Part shown: positions 1 through 9,104 of the stretch, in pieces
How the letters are laid out: the number at the start of each line of letters is the position of its first letter
Numbering within the stretch: position 1 is the stretch's first letter
Origin: Crateriforma conspicua
GTDB lineage: Bacteria > Planctomycetota > Planctomycetia > Pirellulales > Pirellulaceae
Reading direction: 5' to 3'
DNA length: 64,000 bases
Assembly (NCBI RefSeq): GCF_007752935.1
Contig: NZ_CP036319.1
Span: 4,278,001-4,342,000 of the forward strand
The notes under the pieces: generated by a model
Database searches by the model: none
Seen by the model: only the letters and a program-made list of their open reading frames with translations
What the model was told of the DNA's origin: nothing
Translations under genes and position numbers: made by a program

Positions 1-734
1 CCCGTTCCACGTTCCAATGCGGCATAGTCGATCGCCCGCGCGTTGGGGCAATCCGCGATTTCCTCGGGGTTGTTGCGGTCGCTGAGCGCGGCCAAACCAA
101 AGTCGACCAGCTTGGCCTTGCCGTCGGCGGTCGTCAGCACGTTGGACAACTTCAAGTCACGGTGGGAAATCCCCAGCGACGCCGCATAGTCCAGTCCGCT
201 GCTGATTTCGTACATCAATCGCAACGCCAATTCGGGCGGCAGCTTGCCCCGAATCCGGACCAGATCCCGAAGCGTTTGTCCTTCGACGAACTCCATCACC
301 AAGAACGGATTCCGCTTGTCGGGCACGACGTCAAAAATGCGAACGATGTTGGGGTGCCGCAGCTTCAAGCCCATGTTGCCTTCGCGTAGGAACTGTTCCA
401 GTTCTTTGACTTCGTCGCGAAAGCGTTTTCGCAGGACTTTGACCGCAAAAACCTGGTCGTCCTTTTCAGCGCGATACACCCGGGCGAAGGTACCGGCACC
501 GATCAAATACAGGACCTTGTAGTCACCGAAAAAGTATCCCGAGCGGTCGCCCCGCATGATTTTTTCGGTCTGCAACGTGGTCACCAGTCCACGCTTTTGC
601 AGCGCCGAAACGGCGTCGTCCAGCGTCAGTTCACCAACGCCCAGGTCGCTGATCGCCTGATTGACCTCACGGCGTTCGGCCAGCCCATGGTCGATCACTC
701 GCATGGCGAAATCTTCGGCGGTCAAATCGCTCAT
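1..734 (-). CDS. Serine/threonine protein kinase, N-terminal part (runs off the window)
   Basis: This is the first 244 residues of a Hanks-type Ser/Thr kinase; the C-terminal part lies outside the window. About 85 residues of a helical N-terminal extension precede the kinase domain. Seen in the translation are the glycine-rich loop (GAGTFARVYRAE), the ATP-anchoring lysine in FAVKVLRKR, the catalytic loop HRDLKLSNVL and the DFGLA magnesium loop, so the visible half looks catalytically intact. The start is the ATG at 732-734 (MSDLTAEDF). Planctomycetes carry many such kinases, often with C-terminal sensor or WD40 regions, which cannot be checked here. Substrate unknown. Confidence 0.9.
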   Translation of the reverse strand, partial: MSDLTAEDFAMRVIDHGLAERREVNQAISDLGVGELTLDDAVSALQKRGLVTTLQTEKIMRGDRSGYFFGDYKVLYLIGAGTFARVYRAEKDDQVFAVKVLRKRFRDEVKELEQFLREGNMGLKLRHPNIVRIFDVVPDKRNPFLVMEFVEGQTLRDLVRIRGKLPPELALRLMYEISSGLDYAASLGISHRDLKLSNVLTTADGKAKLVDFGLAALSDRNNPEEIADCPNARAIDYAALERGT

Positions 735-967
735 GATGAAATATGTCGGTTCCGGCCGGTGGCGTATGGGAGCTGTCGGGAAACACCTTTCGCACTTCCC
801 TCATTGATTTGAAACCCATCATACACACGGTCCGCCACGAATCGATCGGGCAGAAATCCGCACGCCCTGTGATTCGAAGGCGACCCGCATCTGGGAAGCC
901 GGACAATTGGTCCATTCGGATCGATCGTTAAAAACCGTCGGTCGATGATTGACCGAAAACGACACCG

Positions 968-3238
968 TCAGACGCGGTATTTCACCGGCCAAGTGAAACC
1001 GAATGCTGCCCCGCCGTCTTGGGGCGATTCCACCCAAGCGCGGCCGCCGGCTTGTTCGACCAAACGACGCACCAGAGCCAACCCCAAACCGGTTCCCGAT
1101 TGTCGATCACGCGGGGTGATCGACTGGAAAAGCTGGAACACTTTTTCGTGATATTCTGCGGGGACACCTTTGCCCCAATCGCGGACGCGGAAGCAATAAA
1201 ACTCCCCGTCCCGCCGGCAATCAAACGCGATCCGGTCATTCTGCGACCCGGCATGCTGGACCGCATTGGTGAACAAATTCCGAATGACTTGTTCCAACGG
1301 GGCTCGCGCTGTCTGGAACGTCGGCAAGTCACCCGGGATTTCCAAACGGATGTGTGGCGGCGGAGAAATGAATTGAAACAGTTCGGGAACCGTTTTCGCC
1401 AGATCGACATCCTGTACCGCGACCGATTCGCGTCCGATCCGTGCGTATTGCAACAGATCGTCCAGCAAGCGGTTCATCCGATCGGCTTGGGTCGTCAGCA
1501 ACCGCAAGTGGTCATCGATGTCGGGGTCGGCTTGATCGTCCAGATCTTCCTTCAACCAACCGACGATGTTCTGAATCCCCCGCAACGGAGCCTTCAAATC
1601 ATGTGAAGCGATGTAGGCGAAACGGTCCAAGTCCTGGTTGCTGCGTTCCAGTTCCAGTTTCATCTCTTGCTGTTCGGTGATGTCGATATGAAAGCCGACC
1701 GCCGGCTGGGCAACGCCATCGTCATCACGAATGCAGATCCCACGTGAAATCACCCAGCGGTAATCGCCATCGACGTGAAGCAATCGAAACACTGCTTCGT
1801 AGATCGGCAAATCGCCTCGCACGTGATCGTCGAACGCCTTTAAAGTGGCTTCCCTGTCATCGGGATGCAGCCGATCCAAAAATCCCTGCACGTCGGTGAT
1901 CGGTTCCGTGATGCCCATTTGCCGCAGGGCCTGAGGCGACAACTCGACGCGTCCCGTGTTGGGATCGGTTTCCCAGAAACCGACGTTGCCCACTTCGACG
2001 GCCAACTTCAATCTGGTTTCGGTATTCGCTTGCTCGGTCACGTCCGAAACGCTTGCCAACGTCATCACCTGATTGTCGACCGAAACATTGGTCAGCCATA
2101 CATCGACGACAAACTTGGAACCATCTTTGCGTACCGCGGGCAAATGCCGAACGTCTCCGCGTCGTCGGCCCTCGGGGACGGAAGAAAACGTGTCACGATG
2201 TCGACGATGCGCGCCCCGTGAAGACAGCGGCACCAACTGTTCGATCGAATGATTGATCAGATCGCCGTCCTGATAGCCGAACATCGCTTGGCATCGTTCG
2301 TTCGCCAAGCGGATCATGCCATCGTTGCCGACCAACAACATTCCGATCGGGCTGCTGTCGAACATGGTGCGAAACAACGCTTCGCTTTTTGCCATCGCCC
2401 GCTGCGTCGAAACCAATTCGGTGACATCGCTTCCGACGACCAAAATGCGTGCCCGCGAATCGGCATCGCATTGCAACTTGTATTTGTCGATCAACATGTT
2501 GCGAAACGAACCGTCACGATGGACCAGTTTTTCCGGCACCGCCCGAACCATGTCGCCCTGCATGATCGTCGCATCGGTTTCTTCGAACCGTTTGGCTTCG
2601 GTCGGGTATACGTCGCGGGTCAGTTTTCCGACGATCTGTTCCGGCGGCAGCCCCGTTCCCTCCGCGGCGGCACGATTGATGCGTTCGATCCGCGAATGTT
2701 CGTCTTTGACCCAAATGCAGGTGGGGATCGTATCCAGAATCGTTTGCGTGTCGTGGTTCTGGCGAATCAATCGTCGTTCGAATTCGACCTGGCGATCAAT
2801 GTCCGAAAGCACACCCAAGTAACACGTGCGCCCGAGCTGATCGGGACGCACCGTCTTTCCCGATTCACGGGTGAAGCGATATGAACCGTCGTCACGGAGC
2901 AACCGATATTCGATCAACACTGTCGCAGACGTCTGGTTCATCGCATGTTTGATTTCATCAACGACACGTTGACGATCTTCGGGATGAATCAGACTGACCC
3001 AGGTTTGCCATAGGTCATTGTCGGGAATGGGGCGGCCCAGCGATGCGAACGCCCGCTTGGAAAAGAAAACATCGGTCAAACGGCCGCATGAATTCGCGTC
3101 CGCAGAACGAGCTTCACGAGCTTGCCCGGCACCCGATGGATCCGAAATCGGGCACACGTAAAAGCCTGCGGTGGCCAGATCCAATGCCTGGTAAACCAGG
3201 TCGGGGGCAGCGTTCAAGTATTCGCGAAGCGATTGCAT
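968..3238 (-). CDS. Multi-PAS sensor histidine kinase
   Basis: A 756-residue kinase with no obvious transmembrane segment, so probably cytoplasmic. Four PAS/PAC units appear to fill residues ~20-525 (repeated patterns such as ILVVGSDVTE, LASVSDVTEQ and VGFHIDITEQQ close each unit). A HisKA domain follows with the phospho-acceptor in YIASHDLKAPLRG. The HATPase domain has an N box (IRNLFTNAVQHAG), a G1 box (DWGKGVP) and a G2 box (GTGLGLALVRR). The HisKA style (SHDLKAPL) is that of phytochrome-like kinases, but no chromophore domain is visible. A CheY-like regulator lies 117 bp upstream on the same strand and is the likely partner. The signal sensed cannot be read from sequence. Confidence 0.9.
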   Translation of the reverse strand: MQSLREYLNAAPDLVYQALDLATAGFYVCPISDPSGAGQAREARSADANSCGRLTDVFFSKRAFASLGRPIPDNDLWQTWVSLIHPEDRQRVVDEIKHAMNQTSATVLIEYRLLRDDGSYRFTRESGKTVRPDQLGRTCYLGVLSDIDRQVEFERRLIRQNHDTQTILDTIPTCIWVKDEHSRIERINRAAAEGTGLPPEQIVGKLTRDVYPTEAKRFEETDATIMQGDMVRAVPEKLVHRDGSFRNMLIDKYKLQCDADSRARILVVGSDVTELVSTQRAMAKSEALFRTMFDSSPIGMLLVGNDGMIRLANERCQAMFGYQDGDLINHSIEQLVPLSSRGAHRRHRDTFSSVPEGRRRGDVRHLPAVRKDGSKFVVDVWLTNVSVDNQVMTLASVSDVTEQANTETRLKLAVEVGNVGFWETDPNTGRVELSPQALRQMGITEPITDVQGFLDRLHPDDREATLKAFDDHVRGDLPIYEAVFRLLHVDGDYRWVISRGICIRDDDGVAQPAVGFHIDITEQQEMKLELERSNQDLDRFAYIASHDLKAPLRGIQNIVGWLKEDLDDQADPDIDDHLRLLTTQADRMNRLLDDLLQYARIGRESVAVQDVDLAKTVPELFQFISPPPHIRLEIPGDLPTFQTARAPLEQVIRNLFTNAVQHAGSQNDRIAFDCRRDGEFYCFRVRDWGKGVPAEYHEKVFQLFQSITPRDRQSGTGLGLALVRRLVEQAGGRAWVESPQDGGAAFGFTWPVKYRV

Positions 3239-3355
3239 CGGGTTTCATGCCCCAAAACCGTACCGGGACCGCGAACATGGCGGATCCAACCAGGAATGAT
3301 CCGACCACATTTTTCGGAGCCGATCAACCGGCGTCGATCAAAGGTCACCTGGTCG

Positions 3356-3775
3356 CTAGGGCAACAACATGATGCGACGGTAAAGAGCGATCAGCTCGTG
3401 TAGGTTCTGACAACTGTCGCCCAGATCTTGTTTCAAGATGTACCCGGCGATGTGTTGCTCATACGCGGCGCGTCGATCGACCGGATGATCCGACGTGCTG
3501 AGCATGAACACGACCGTGGCGGCGAACGCCGGGTCGCCACGCAGTTCCCGCAAGAACTCCGCACCGCTCATCACCGGCATGTTGACGTCGATGAAGATCA
3601 ACATCGGCGGCTCGATCGATTTGTCCGGGTGACTGCCACGCAATATCCGCAGTGCTTCTTCACCGTGAGCGGCGACGACCAACGGACAGTCGTTTCCGTA
3701 TTTGCGCATGCCACGGCGAAACGACATGACGTCGATCTCGTCGTCTTCGACCAACAGGATGCTCAGCTTATTCAT
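3356..3775 (-). CDS. CheY-like (Rcp1-type) single-domain response regulator
   Basis: A 139-residue receiver domain with no output domain. The acidic pocket is VEDDEID near the N-terminus, the phospho-acceptor Asp is in FIDVNMP, the Thr/Ser switch is in MLSTSD, and the conserved Lys is in GYILKQ. Receivers of this Rcp1-like class usually pair with phytochrome-like kinases. That fits the PAS kinase encoded 117 bp downstream on the same strand, whose HisKA domain is of that type. With no effector domain it probably acts by phosphotransfer or protein contact. The pairing is inferred from position. Confidence 0.9.
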   Translation of the reverse strand: MNKLSILLVEDDEIDVMSFRRGMRKYGNDCPLVVAAHGEEALRILRGSHPDKSIEPPMLIFIDVNMPVMSGAEFLRELRGDPAFAATVVFMLSTSDHPVDRRAAYEQHIAGYILKQDLGDSCQNLHELIALYRRIMLLP

Positions 3776-3887
3776 TCGCCATCGGTGTTCATCAGGCTTG
3801 CGATTTCGCCAGTATCCCGCGTCGGGTGTCCCGCCGCATCACGGAACGAATTCGCAGCACCGCCGCCGGAAAGCCCGATCGAGAAAA

Positions 3888-4511
3888 TCATGATTCGACG
3901 CCGATTTGCATCGTGATGCCACCGGGGCCCGCGTTCAGCACCGTGGACGGCCCCACCGTTTCGCGACGTGTCCAGCTGCTGTGGATGTGCCCACAAACGA
4001 CCAGTTTTGGTTCGTTCCGCTGGACACAGTCCAAGATCGATGCGCTGCCGCGGACTTTGCCGGCGGAATCATGGTCGACGATCCCCAGTGGCGGCGAATG
4101 AACGACCAAAACGTCCACCTTGCCACAGCCGCCCAGCATTTCGGCGGCCTGGTCTTCGTCAAAGTCATAGCTCCAGTCACCAAACGGTGTCACGGGAATG
4201 CCGCCGCCGACGCCCCAGAACGACACACCATCGATTTCGCAGCCATTGCCGTGCAGCACGCGGGCGGATTTCCAGTTCGCCGCCGCCGCGGCCAATTCAT
4301 CCACCGTTTCGCCGTTGCCGGGGACCAGAACCGCGGGACGATCGATGGCGGCCAAGATGTCCAGAGTGTCAGCCAATCCTTCGTGGCGGTTGGCGAAATC
4401 CCCGGCGCCCACCACGAAATCGACATCGTCGGCCATTCGCACCAGTTGCCGGGCGGCGTCCTGGTTACGGTGCAGATCGCTAAAGCACAGAATTTTCAGG
4501 TTCGCTGTCAT
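3888..4511 (-). CDS. Metallophosphoesterase (calcineurin-like phosphoesterase superfamily)
   Basis: A 207-residue protein starting at [16 protein letters not shown]. The longer open frame upstream overlaps purA and is not used. Metal-binding motifs of the calcineurin-like fold are seen in order: [20 protein letters not shown] (the GNHD-equivalent, with His replaced), VVHSPP and VCGHIHSSW. The ending NAGPGG is typical of the small YfcE/Rv0805-like branch. Probably a cytoplasmic phosphodiesterase or phosphatase of unknown substrate. It is divergent from purA, with ~225 bp between the two starts, and lies on the same strand as the response regulator and kinase downstream. Confidence 0.85.
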   Translation of the reverse strand: MTANLKILCFSDLHRNQDAARQLVRMADDVDFVVGAGDFANRHEGLADTLDILAAIDRPAVLVPGNGETVDELAAAAANWKSARVLHGNGCEIDGVSFWGVGGGIPVTPFGDWSYDFDEDQAAEMLGGCGKVDVLVVHSPPLGIVDHDSAGKVRGSASILDCVQRNEPKLVVCGHIHSSWTRRETVGPSTVLNAGPGGITMQIGVES

Positions 4512-4736
4512 GATGGGTGCATGATCGCCGCACATCGGCTTCTGTTCCAGGGGCGTGATTTGATGCCGCCCCGGCGATGTTTCGCATCTTCCGTGGCGGG
4601 TGGATCCTTGCCAGGGAACAATGATCCGCCTAGGCTTTTCGGTTTTTGCCATTCGCCGCGGCCGGGCCCCGAAACAGGGTGCGTGACGCGGCCGAAAAAC
4701 CCAAAACCAAAATTTGTTGGTCCGGAGGCCGGGTGC

Positions 4737-6062
4737 GTGTCGGGAACTTGTGTGATCGGGTTGCAGTGGGGCGATGAAGCCAAAGGAAAATTGGTGGATT
4801 TGCTGGCCCCGAGGTTCGACCTGGTCGTCCGCTACCAGGGCGGTGCCAATGCCGGACATACCGTTGTGGCGGGTGATGAAACGTACAAGCTGCACCATAT
4901 CCCCAGTGGGATTTTGCATGCCGGCGTCCAGAATTTGATCACTCCCGGGGTGGTCATCAATCCGGCAACCATGCTGGATGAAATTGATGCCCTGGCGGCC
5001 CGCGGCGTGGATTGCCGAAAGAACCTGCGAATCAGCGAACGTGCTCACCTGGTGATGCCCTGGCACCGCTTGGAAGACGCGACGATCAACGCGACGGAGG
5101 TTCGCGGTGAATCGATTGGCACGACCAATCGCGGGATCGGTCCCTGTTATCGCGACAAGGTCGGTCGGACCCATGCGATCCGCATGGCCGATCTGAATCA
5201 GGAATGCCGGGACGATCGCATCCGGACCGTCGCCCAACAGAAGGTCCAGATGTTAAAGGGCTTGGGTGCGACCGAAGAAGACTTGGCCGAAATCGCCCCG
5301 GACAACGTGGTCGCACTGGCCGCATCGTGGGCGGAGCGATTGGACGGCATGATCGGCGACACGACCGATTTTCTGTTGGACGAAGCCGAAGCGAACCGGC
5401 GAATCCTGTTCGAAGGTGCCCAAGGCGCTTTGCTGGACATCGATCACGGGACGTACCCATTTGTCACCAGCAGTAACAGCAGCGGCGTCGGCGTGTGTGC
5501 CGGTGCCGGTGTCCCGCCCAAGCACATCAATACCGTGATCGGCGTTTGCAAAGCGTACAGCACGCGTGTCGGCGGCGGGCCGTTTCCGACCGAACTGAAT
5601 GATTCGATCGGCGACCGCATCCGCGAACTGGGCAATGAATTCGGCACGACCACCGGACGCCCGCGCCGTTGCGGATGGTTTGACGCCGTGGCGGTCCGCT
5701 ACACCGCACGTTTAAGCGGGGTCACCCGTTTGGCGCTGATGATGATGGACGTTCTGGCTCACTTGGACGAACTGAAAGTCTGTGTGGCCTACGAACTGGA
5801 CGGCAAGCGAATCGACCGTGTGCCCAGTCACGCCGAAGAACTGCGTCGCTGCAAACCGATTTTGGAAACGATGCCGGGATGGAAAAGCCCCGTTGACGAT
5901 GTCCGGAAGTTCGACGAATTTCCCGCCGGCGCGTTGGACTACGTCCGCTGGATCGAAGAACTGGTCGGTGTTCCGGTCGGAATTTTGTCGGTCGGCCCGG
6001 ACCGCGCCCAAACGATCTTTACCGACAGTTCGTCCGGGCTGGCGTTGGCATCGGCGGACTGA
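4737..6062 (+). CDS. purA: Adenylosuccinate synthetase
   Basis: A 441-residue enzyme forming adenylosuccinate from IMP, aspartate and GTP, the first step from IMP to AMP. The P-loop-like motif [11 protein letters not shown] opens the protein. GGANAGHTV, the IMP-binding segment around [14 protein letters not shown], and the GEF-like FPTELND and [10 protein letters not shown] motifs follow. The open frame extends far upstream, but the start is set by GGAGG at 4724-4728, 8 nt before GTG 4737. That gives [12 protein letters not shown], the normal length for the family. It is followed 17 bp later by uppS and then cdsA, and these three probably form one transcript. guaB, on the other branch from IMP, is also in this window (47.6-49.1 kb). 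Confidence 0.97.
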   Translation: MSGTCVIGLQWGDEAKGKLVDLLAPRFDLVVRYQGGANAGHTVVAGDETYKLHHIPSGILHAGVQNLITPGVVINPATMLDEIDALAARGVDCRKNLRISERAHLVMPWHRLEDATINATEVRGESIGTTNRGIGPCYRDKVGRTHAIRMADLNQECRDDRIRTVAQQKVQMLKGLGATEEDLAEIAPDNVVALAASWAERLDGMIGDTTDFLLDEAEANRRILFEGAQGALLDIDHGTYPFVTSSNSSGVGVCAGAGVPPKHINTVIGVCKAYSTRVGGGPFPTELNDSIGDRIRELGNEFGTTTGRPRRCGWFDAVAVRYTARLSGVTRLALMMMDVLAHLDELKVCVAYELDGKRIDRVPSHAEELRRCKPILETMPGWKSPVDDVRKFDEFPAGALDYVRWIEELVGVPVGILSVGPDRAQTIFTDSSSGLALASAD

Positions 6063-6079
6063 TCGAACCGGACACTGCC

Positions 6080-6856
6080 GTGAACCAGTCAACGACCACT
6101 GCATCAACGAACCCGTCGCCGAGCCCGGAATCGGCCCCGGCGGACAACGGGTTGCCCGCCCACGTCGCCATCATCATGGACGGCAACGGACGCTGGGCAC
6201 AGGCGCGCGGTCTGCCCCGAATCGAAGGCCACCGTCGCGGTGTTTCGACCGTCCGTATGGTCAGTGAGACGTGCACGCAGTGGGGCATCGGAACGCTGAC
6301 GCTGTATTGCCTGAGCAGCGAGAACTGGAAACGCCCCCAAGCCGAACTCGACTTCCTGATGCACTTGTTGCAGCAGTACTTGATCGAAGAACGGCGCACG
6401 ATCATGGACCAAGGTTTGCGTCTTCGTACGATCGGTCGTCGTGACCGCTTGCCCCAACGGGTGCAGGACGAGATGCAGAAAACCTTGGACATGTCGGCCG
6501 ACAACCCCGGCACCGAATTGGTCTTGGCGATCGATTACGGCGGTCGCGACGAAATCACACGCGCGGTTCAACAGATCAGCAGCAAAATTGCCGCCGGCGA
6601 ATTGAAGGCCGATGCCTTGTCCGAATCGATGGTCGCCGATCATTTGGACACCGCCGGGATGCCGGAAGTCGATTTGTTGATCCGCACCGGCGGCGACATG
6701 CGAATCAGCAATTTTTTGTTGTGGCAAATCAGCTATGCGGAACTGTGGGTCACCGAAACCTGTTGGCCCGAATTTTCACGCGATGATTTCCAAGCGGCCG
6801 TGTCTGATTTTGCTTCGCGGCAACGGCGATTCGGCGGATTGAACGTCAACGAGTAA
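6080..6856 (+). CDS. uppS: Isoprenyl transferase (undecaprenyl diphosphate synthase)
   Basis: A 258-residue cis-prenyltransferase that extends farnesyl diphosphate to the undecaprenyl carrier lipid used for cell-envelope glycans. Family motifs are clear: HVAIIMDGNGRWA with the catalytic Asp, GHRRGV, the LTLYCLSSENWKRP segment, and the C-terminal DLLIRTGGDMRISNFLLWQ with ELW. A Ser/Thr/Pro-rich N-terminal tail of ~25 residues precedes the conserved part, so the GTG start at 6080 could be slightly early. It lies 17 bp after purA and 2 bp before cdsA; uppS-cdsA is a widespread bacterial pair. Confidence 0.96.
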   Translation: MNQSTTTASTNPSPSPESAPADNGLPAHVAIIMDGNGRWAQARGLPRIEGHRRGVSTVRMVSETCTQWGIGTLTLYCLSSENWKRPQAELDFLMHLLQQYLIEERRTIMDQGLRLRTIGRRDRLPQRVQDEMQKTLDMSADNPGTELVLAIDYGGRDEITRAVQQISSKIAAGELKADALSESMVADHLDTAGMPEVDLLIRTGGDMRISNFLLWQISYAELWVTETCWPEFSRDDFQAAVSDFASRQRRFGGLNVNE

Positions 6857-6858
6857 GC

Positions 6859-7797
6859 ATGTCGACCAACAACTTGGCTGCGCGGCTGAAATCGTCCGCC
6901 GTTTTGATCGCCGCTTTGGTGACGCTGGGCTATCTGGATTTGGCTTTCCCGCATCCCGATTTGCCGGGCGTTTGGTTGTTGCCCGCTTTGTTGTTTTTTT
7001 CGCTGGGCACGGCCTGGGACGTCACCCGACTGTTGATCGTCAGCGGTCGGCCGCTATCGACGCAGATTTGCCTGATCGCCACCGGAATGGTGACCCTGTC
7101 GACGTGTGTCCCCTTGCTGTGGCCCGCCTGTGGGATGGTGTATCCGGTCGATTGCAAGATCGGCCACAGCGGCTGGATCGCCGTCGCCGCGGTAACCGCA
7201 GTGTTCGTTGTCATGGCCAACGAAATGGCACGATACGATGGGCAACGACGCGGGGCGATCGAACGAACCATGGCCGGTGCGTTTGTCGCGCTGTACATCG
7301 GCATGCCGATGGCGATGCTGGTTCTGATCCGACAGATGCATGCGGACGATTCACCGACGTGGGGTCTGTCGGCGGTGCTGTCGATGGTGGCGATCACCAA
7401 ATCGGCCGACGCCGGCGCCTACTTCGCCGGAAAGACCCTCGGACGACACAAACTGATCCCCCGGCTCAGTCCCGGAAAGACTTGGGAAGGTGCCATCGGT
7501 GGGATGATCACCGCCACAATTGTTGCCGCCATCTGTCTGCGACATTTGATTCCGGCTATCGGCGAACCTGGCGGCGGATCAGCAGGTCCTTGGTGGTCAG
7601 CCCTGGTGCTGGGCCCGGTCCTGATGATTGCGGGCTTGTTGGGCGATCTGGCCGAATCACTGATCAAACGTGACGCGGGTGCCAAAGACAGCGGCGACTG
7701 GCTGCCCGGTTTGGGGGGGGTCTGGGACGTGTCCGATTCGATTCTGGCAGCGACGATGCCCGCCTATGTGTTGTTCGCCGCGGGTCTGGCCGGATAG
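6859..7797 (+). CDS. cdsA: Phosphatidate cytidylyltransferase (CDP-diacylglycerol synthase)
   Basis: A 312-residue polytopic membrane protein with about seven or eight hydrophobic segments. It makes CDP-diacylglycerol from phosphatidate and CTP, the branch point of phospholipid synthesis. KSADAGAYFAGKTLGRHKL and LSPGKTWEG are typical of the family. The C-terminal signature is present as SLIKRDAGAKDSGDWLPGLGG followed by VWDVSDS. In the usual PROSITE-type pattern the residues before GG and after D are His and Arg (GHGG, DR); here they are Leu and Val. The KR...KD core is kept, so I still expect an active enzyme. It starts 2 bp after the uppS stop. Confidence 0.93.
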   Translation: MSTNNLAARLKSSAVLIAALVTLGYLDLAFPHPDLPGVWLLPALLFFSLGTAWDVTRLLIVSGRPLSTQICLIATGMVTLSTCVPLLWPACGMVYPVDCKIGHSGWIAVAAVTAVFVVMANEMARYDGQRRGAIERTMAGAFVALYIGMPMAMLVLIRQMHADDSPTWGLSAVLSMVAITKSADAGAYFAGKTLGRHKLIPRLSPGKTWEGAIGGMITATIVAAICLRHLIPAIGEPGGGSAGPWWSALVLGPVLMIAGLLGDLAESLIKRDAGAKDSGDWLPGLGGVWDVSDSILAATMPAYVLFAAGLAG

Positions 7798-7939
7798 ATC
7801 GTAACGGTCGAATCAATCACGCCCCCCACAGTGACAGGGTCAGACCGTTCCGATCGGGTGAAAAGCGTTGGCCCGATCGGCCAGCCGACGTATAGAATCA
7901 TTAGCCACGGATGACCGTGTTTCCCCCTCAGGCCACTGA

Positions 7940-9034
7940 ATGACCGAAGCCACTTTATCGATTGCACATCCCGAGGAGCTGTTGGCGCTGTTCGGACCCC
8001 GCGATCAACACCTTCGGAAACTGAAGCGTCTGTTTGACGTGTCGATCACGCACCGCAGCGGACGTATCAAAATTTCCGGCCCGGACGACGCCGTCGATGC
8101 GGCCGCGCGAACGCTGGAACACCTGCGTCGTTTGTCTCGCCGCAAGGGAACGCTGAGCACGACCGACGTGGAATCGGCGGCCACCGAACACGGTGCGCAA
8201 ATCGAACGGCCAACCGCCGGTGCCGAAACAACGTCGATCACGACACCCGGAACACCGCGTCCGGATGGGCCGATTGATATTCCGCAAGCCGGTCGTCGGA
8301 TCCAGCCGCGGACTCCCGGCCAACAGCGTTACGTCGACGCAATCCGTCGGTTCGATTTGACGTTCGCCACCGGGCCGGCCGGCTGTGGCAAGACTTACTT
8401 GGCGGTGGCCATGGCTGTGGAGGCACTGAAGGCGGGTCAGGTGCGGAAAATCGTCTTGGTCCGCCCGGCGGTCGAAGCCGGCGAATCGCTGGGGTTCCTG
8501 CCCGGCGACCTTCGCGCCAAACTGAATCCTTACCTACGCCCGCTGATGGACGCGCTGGGTGAAATGGTCGACTTTGACCAATCGCGCAACCTGATGGAAC
8601 AAGACGTGATCGAAATCATCCCGCTGGCATACATGCGGGGACGCACACTGAACGATGCCTTCATCATCTTGGACGAAGCCCAGAACACGACCATCGCCCA
8701 GATGAAGATGTTTCTGACTCGGATGGGCGAACGCAGCAAGATGGTCGTCAGTGGCGATGCGACCCAGTTGGATTTGCCACGTGGCGTAACCAGCGGACTA
8801 CGCGACGCCCTGCGACGGCTGTCGAGGATCGGCGACATCGGTATCGTTCGCTTGACGGGCGATGACATTGTGCGTCACCGGCTGGTGCAAAAAATCGTCG
8901 AAGCCTATGACGCCGATCGTGATTCGCAACACGGCGGTCCTTCGGCATCATCGGTCCCTGCACCAAGCGACGTGGTTACCGACAGCGACACCAACCCGAT
9001 CGCCGGGTCGGTGACCGACGGCCCCACGATTTGA
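7940..9034 (+). CDS. phoH: PhoH-family ATPase
   Basis: A 364-residue PhoH/YbeZ-type P-loop NTPase. An N-terminal KH-like region (~residues 20-65, HPEELLALFGPRD...ISGPDDAVDAA) precedes a variable linker. The ATPase follows, with Walker A ATGPAGCGKTYLA at about residues 143-155 and Walker B IILDEAQNTT at about residues 241-250. GRTLNDAF and SGDATQLDLP (sensor) are also conserved. PhoH proteins are thought to act in RNA metabolism with YbeY, and ybeY is encoded two genes downstream. A 142-bp gap from cdsA suggests a separate promoter. The C-terminal ~35 residues are low-complexity. Confidence 0.95.
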   Translation: MTEATLSIAHPEELLALFGPRDQHLRKLKRLFDVSITHRSGRIKISGPDDAVDAAARTLEHLRRLSRRKGTLSTTDVESAATEHGAQIERPTAGAETTSITTPGTPRPDGPIDIPQAGRRIQPRTPGQQRYVDAIRRFDLTFATGPAGCGKTYLAVAMAVEALKAGQVRKIVLVRPAVEAGESLGFLPGDLRAKLNPYLRPLMDALGEMVDFDQSRNLMEQDVIEIIPLAYMRGRTLNDAFIILDEAQNTTIAQMKMFLTRMGERSKMVVSGDATQLDLPRGVTSGLRDALRRLSRIGDIGIVRLTGDDIVRHRLVQKIVEAYDADRDSQHGGPSASSVPAPSDVVTDSDTNPIAGSVTDGPTI

Positions 9035-9104
9035 ACGCCCGGGCCGACCGCGGCCACAGCCCCCAACGGTTCACCCGAATTCGGATCCAGTCCATATCAA
9101 TCGC

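Noticed and set aside
3906-4736. Long N-terminal extension of the purA frame (would give 718 residues).
   Set aside because: It overlaps the phosphoesterase gene on the other strand, has no PurA homology, and a good GGAGG site precedes GTG 4737.
4512-5237. Upstream part of a 449-codon minus-strand frame covering purA.
   Set aside because: Only the part from 4511 down has metallophosphoesterase motifs; the rest is antisense to purA.
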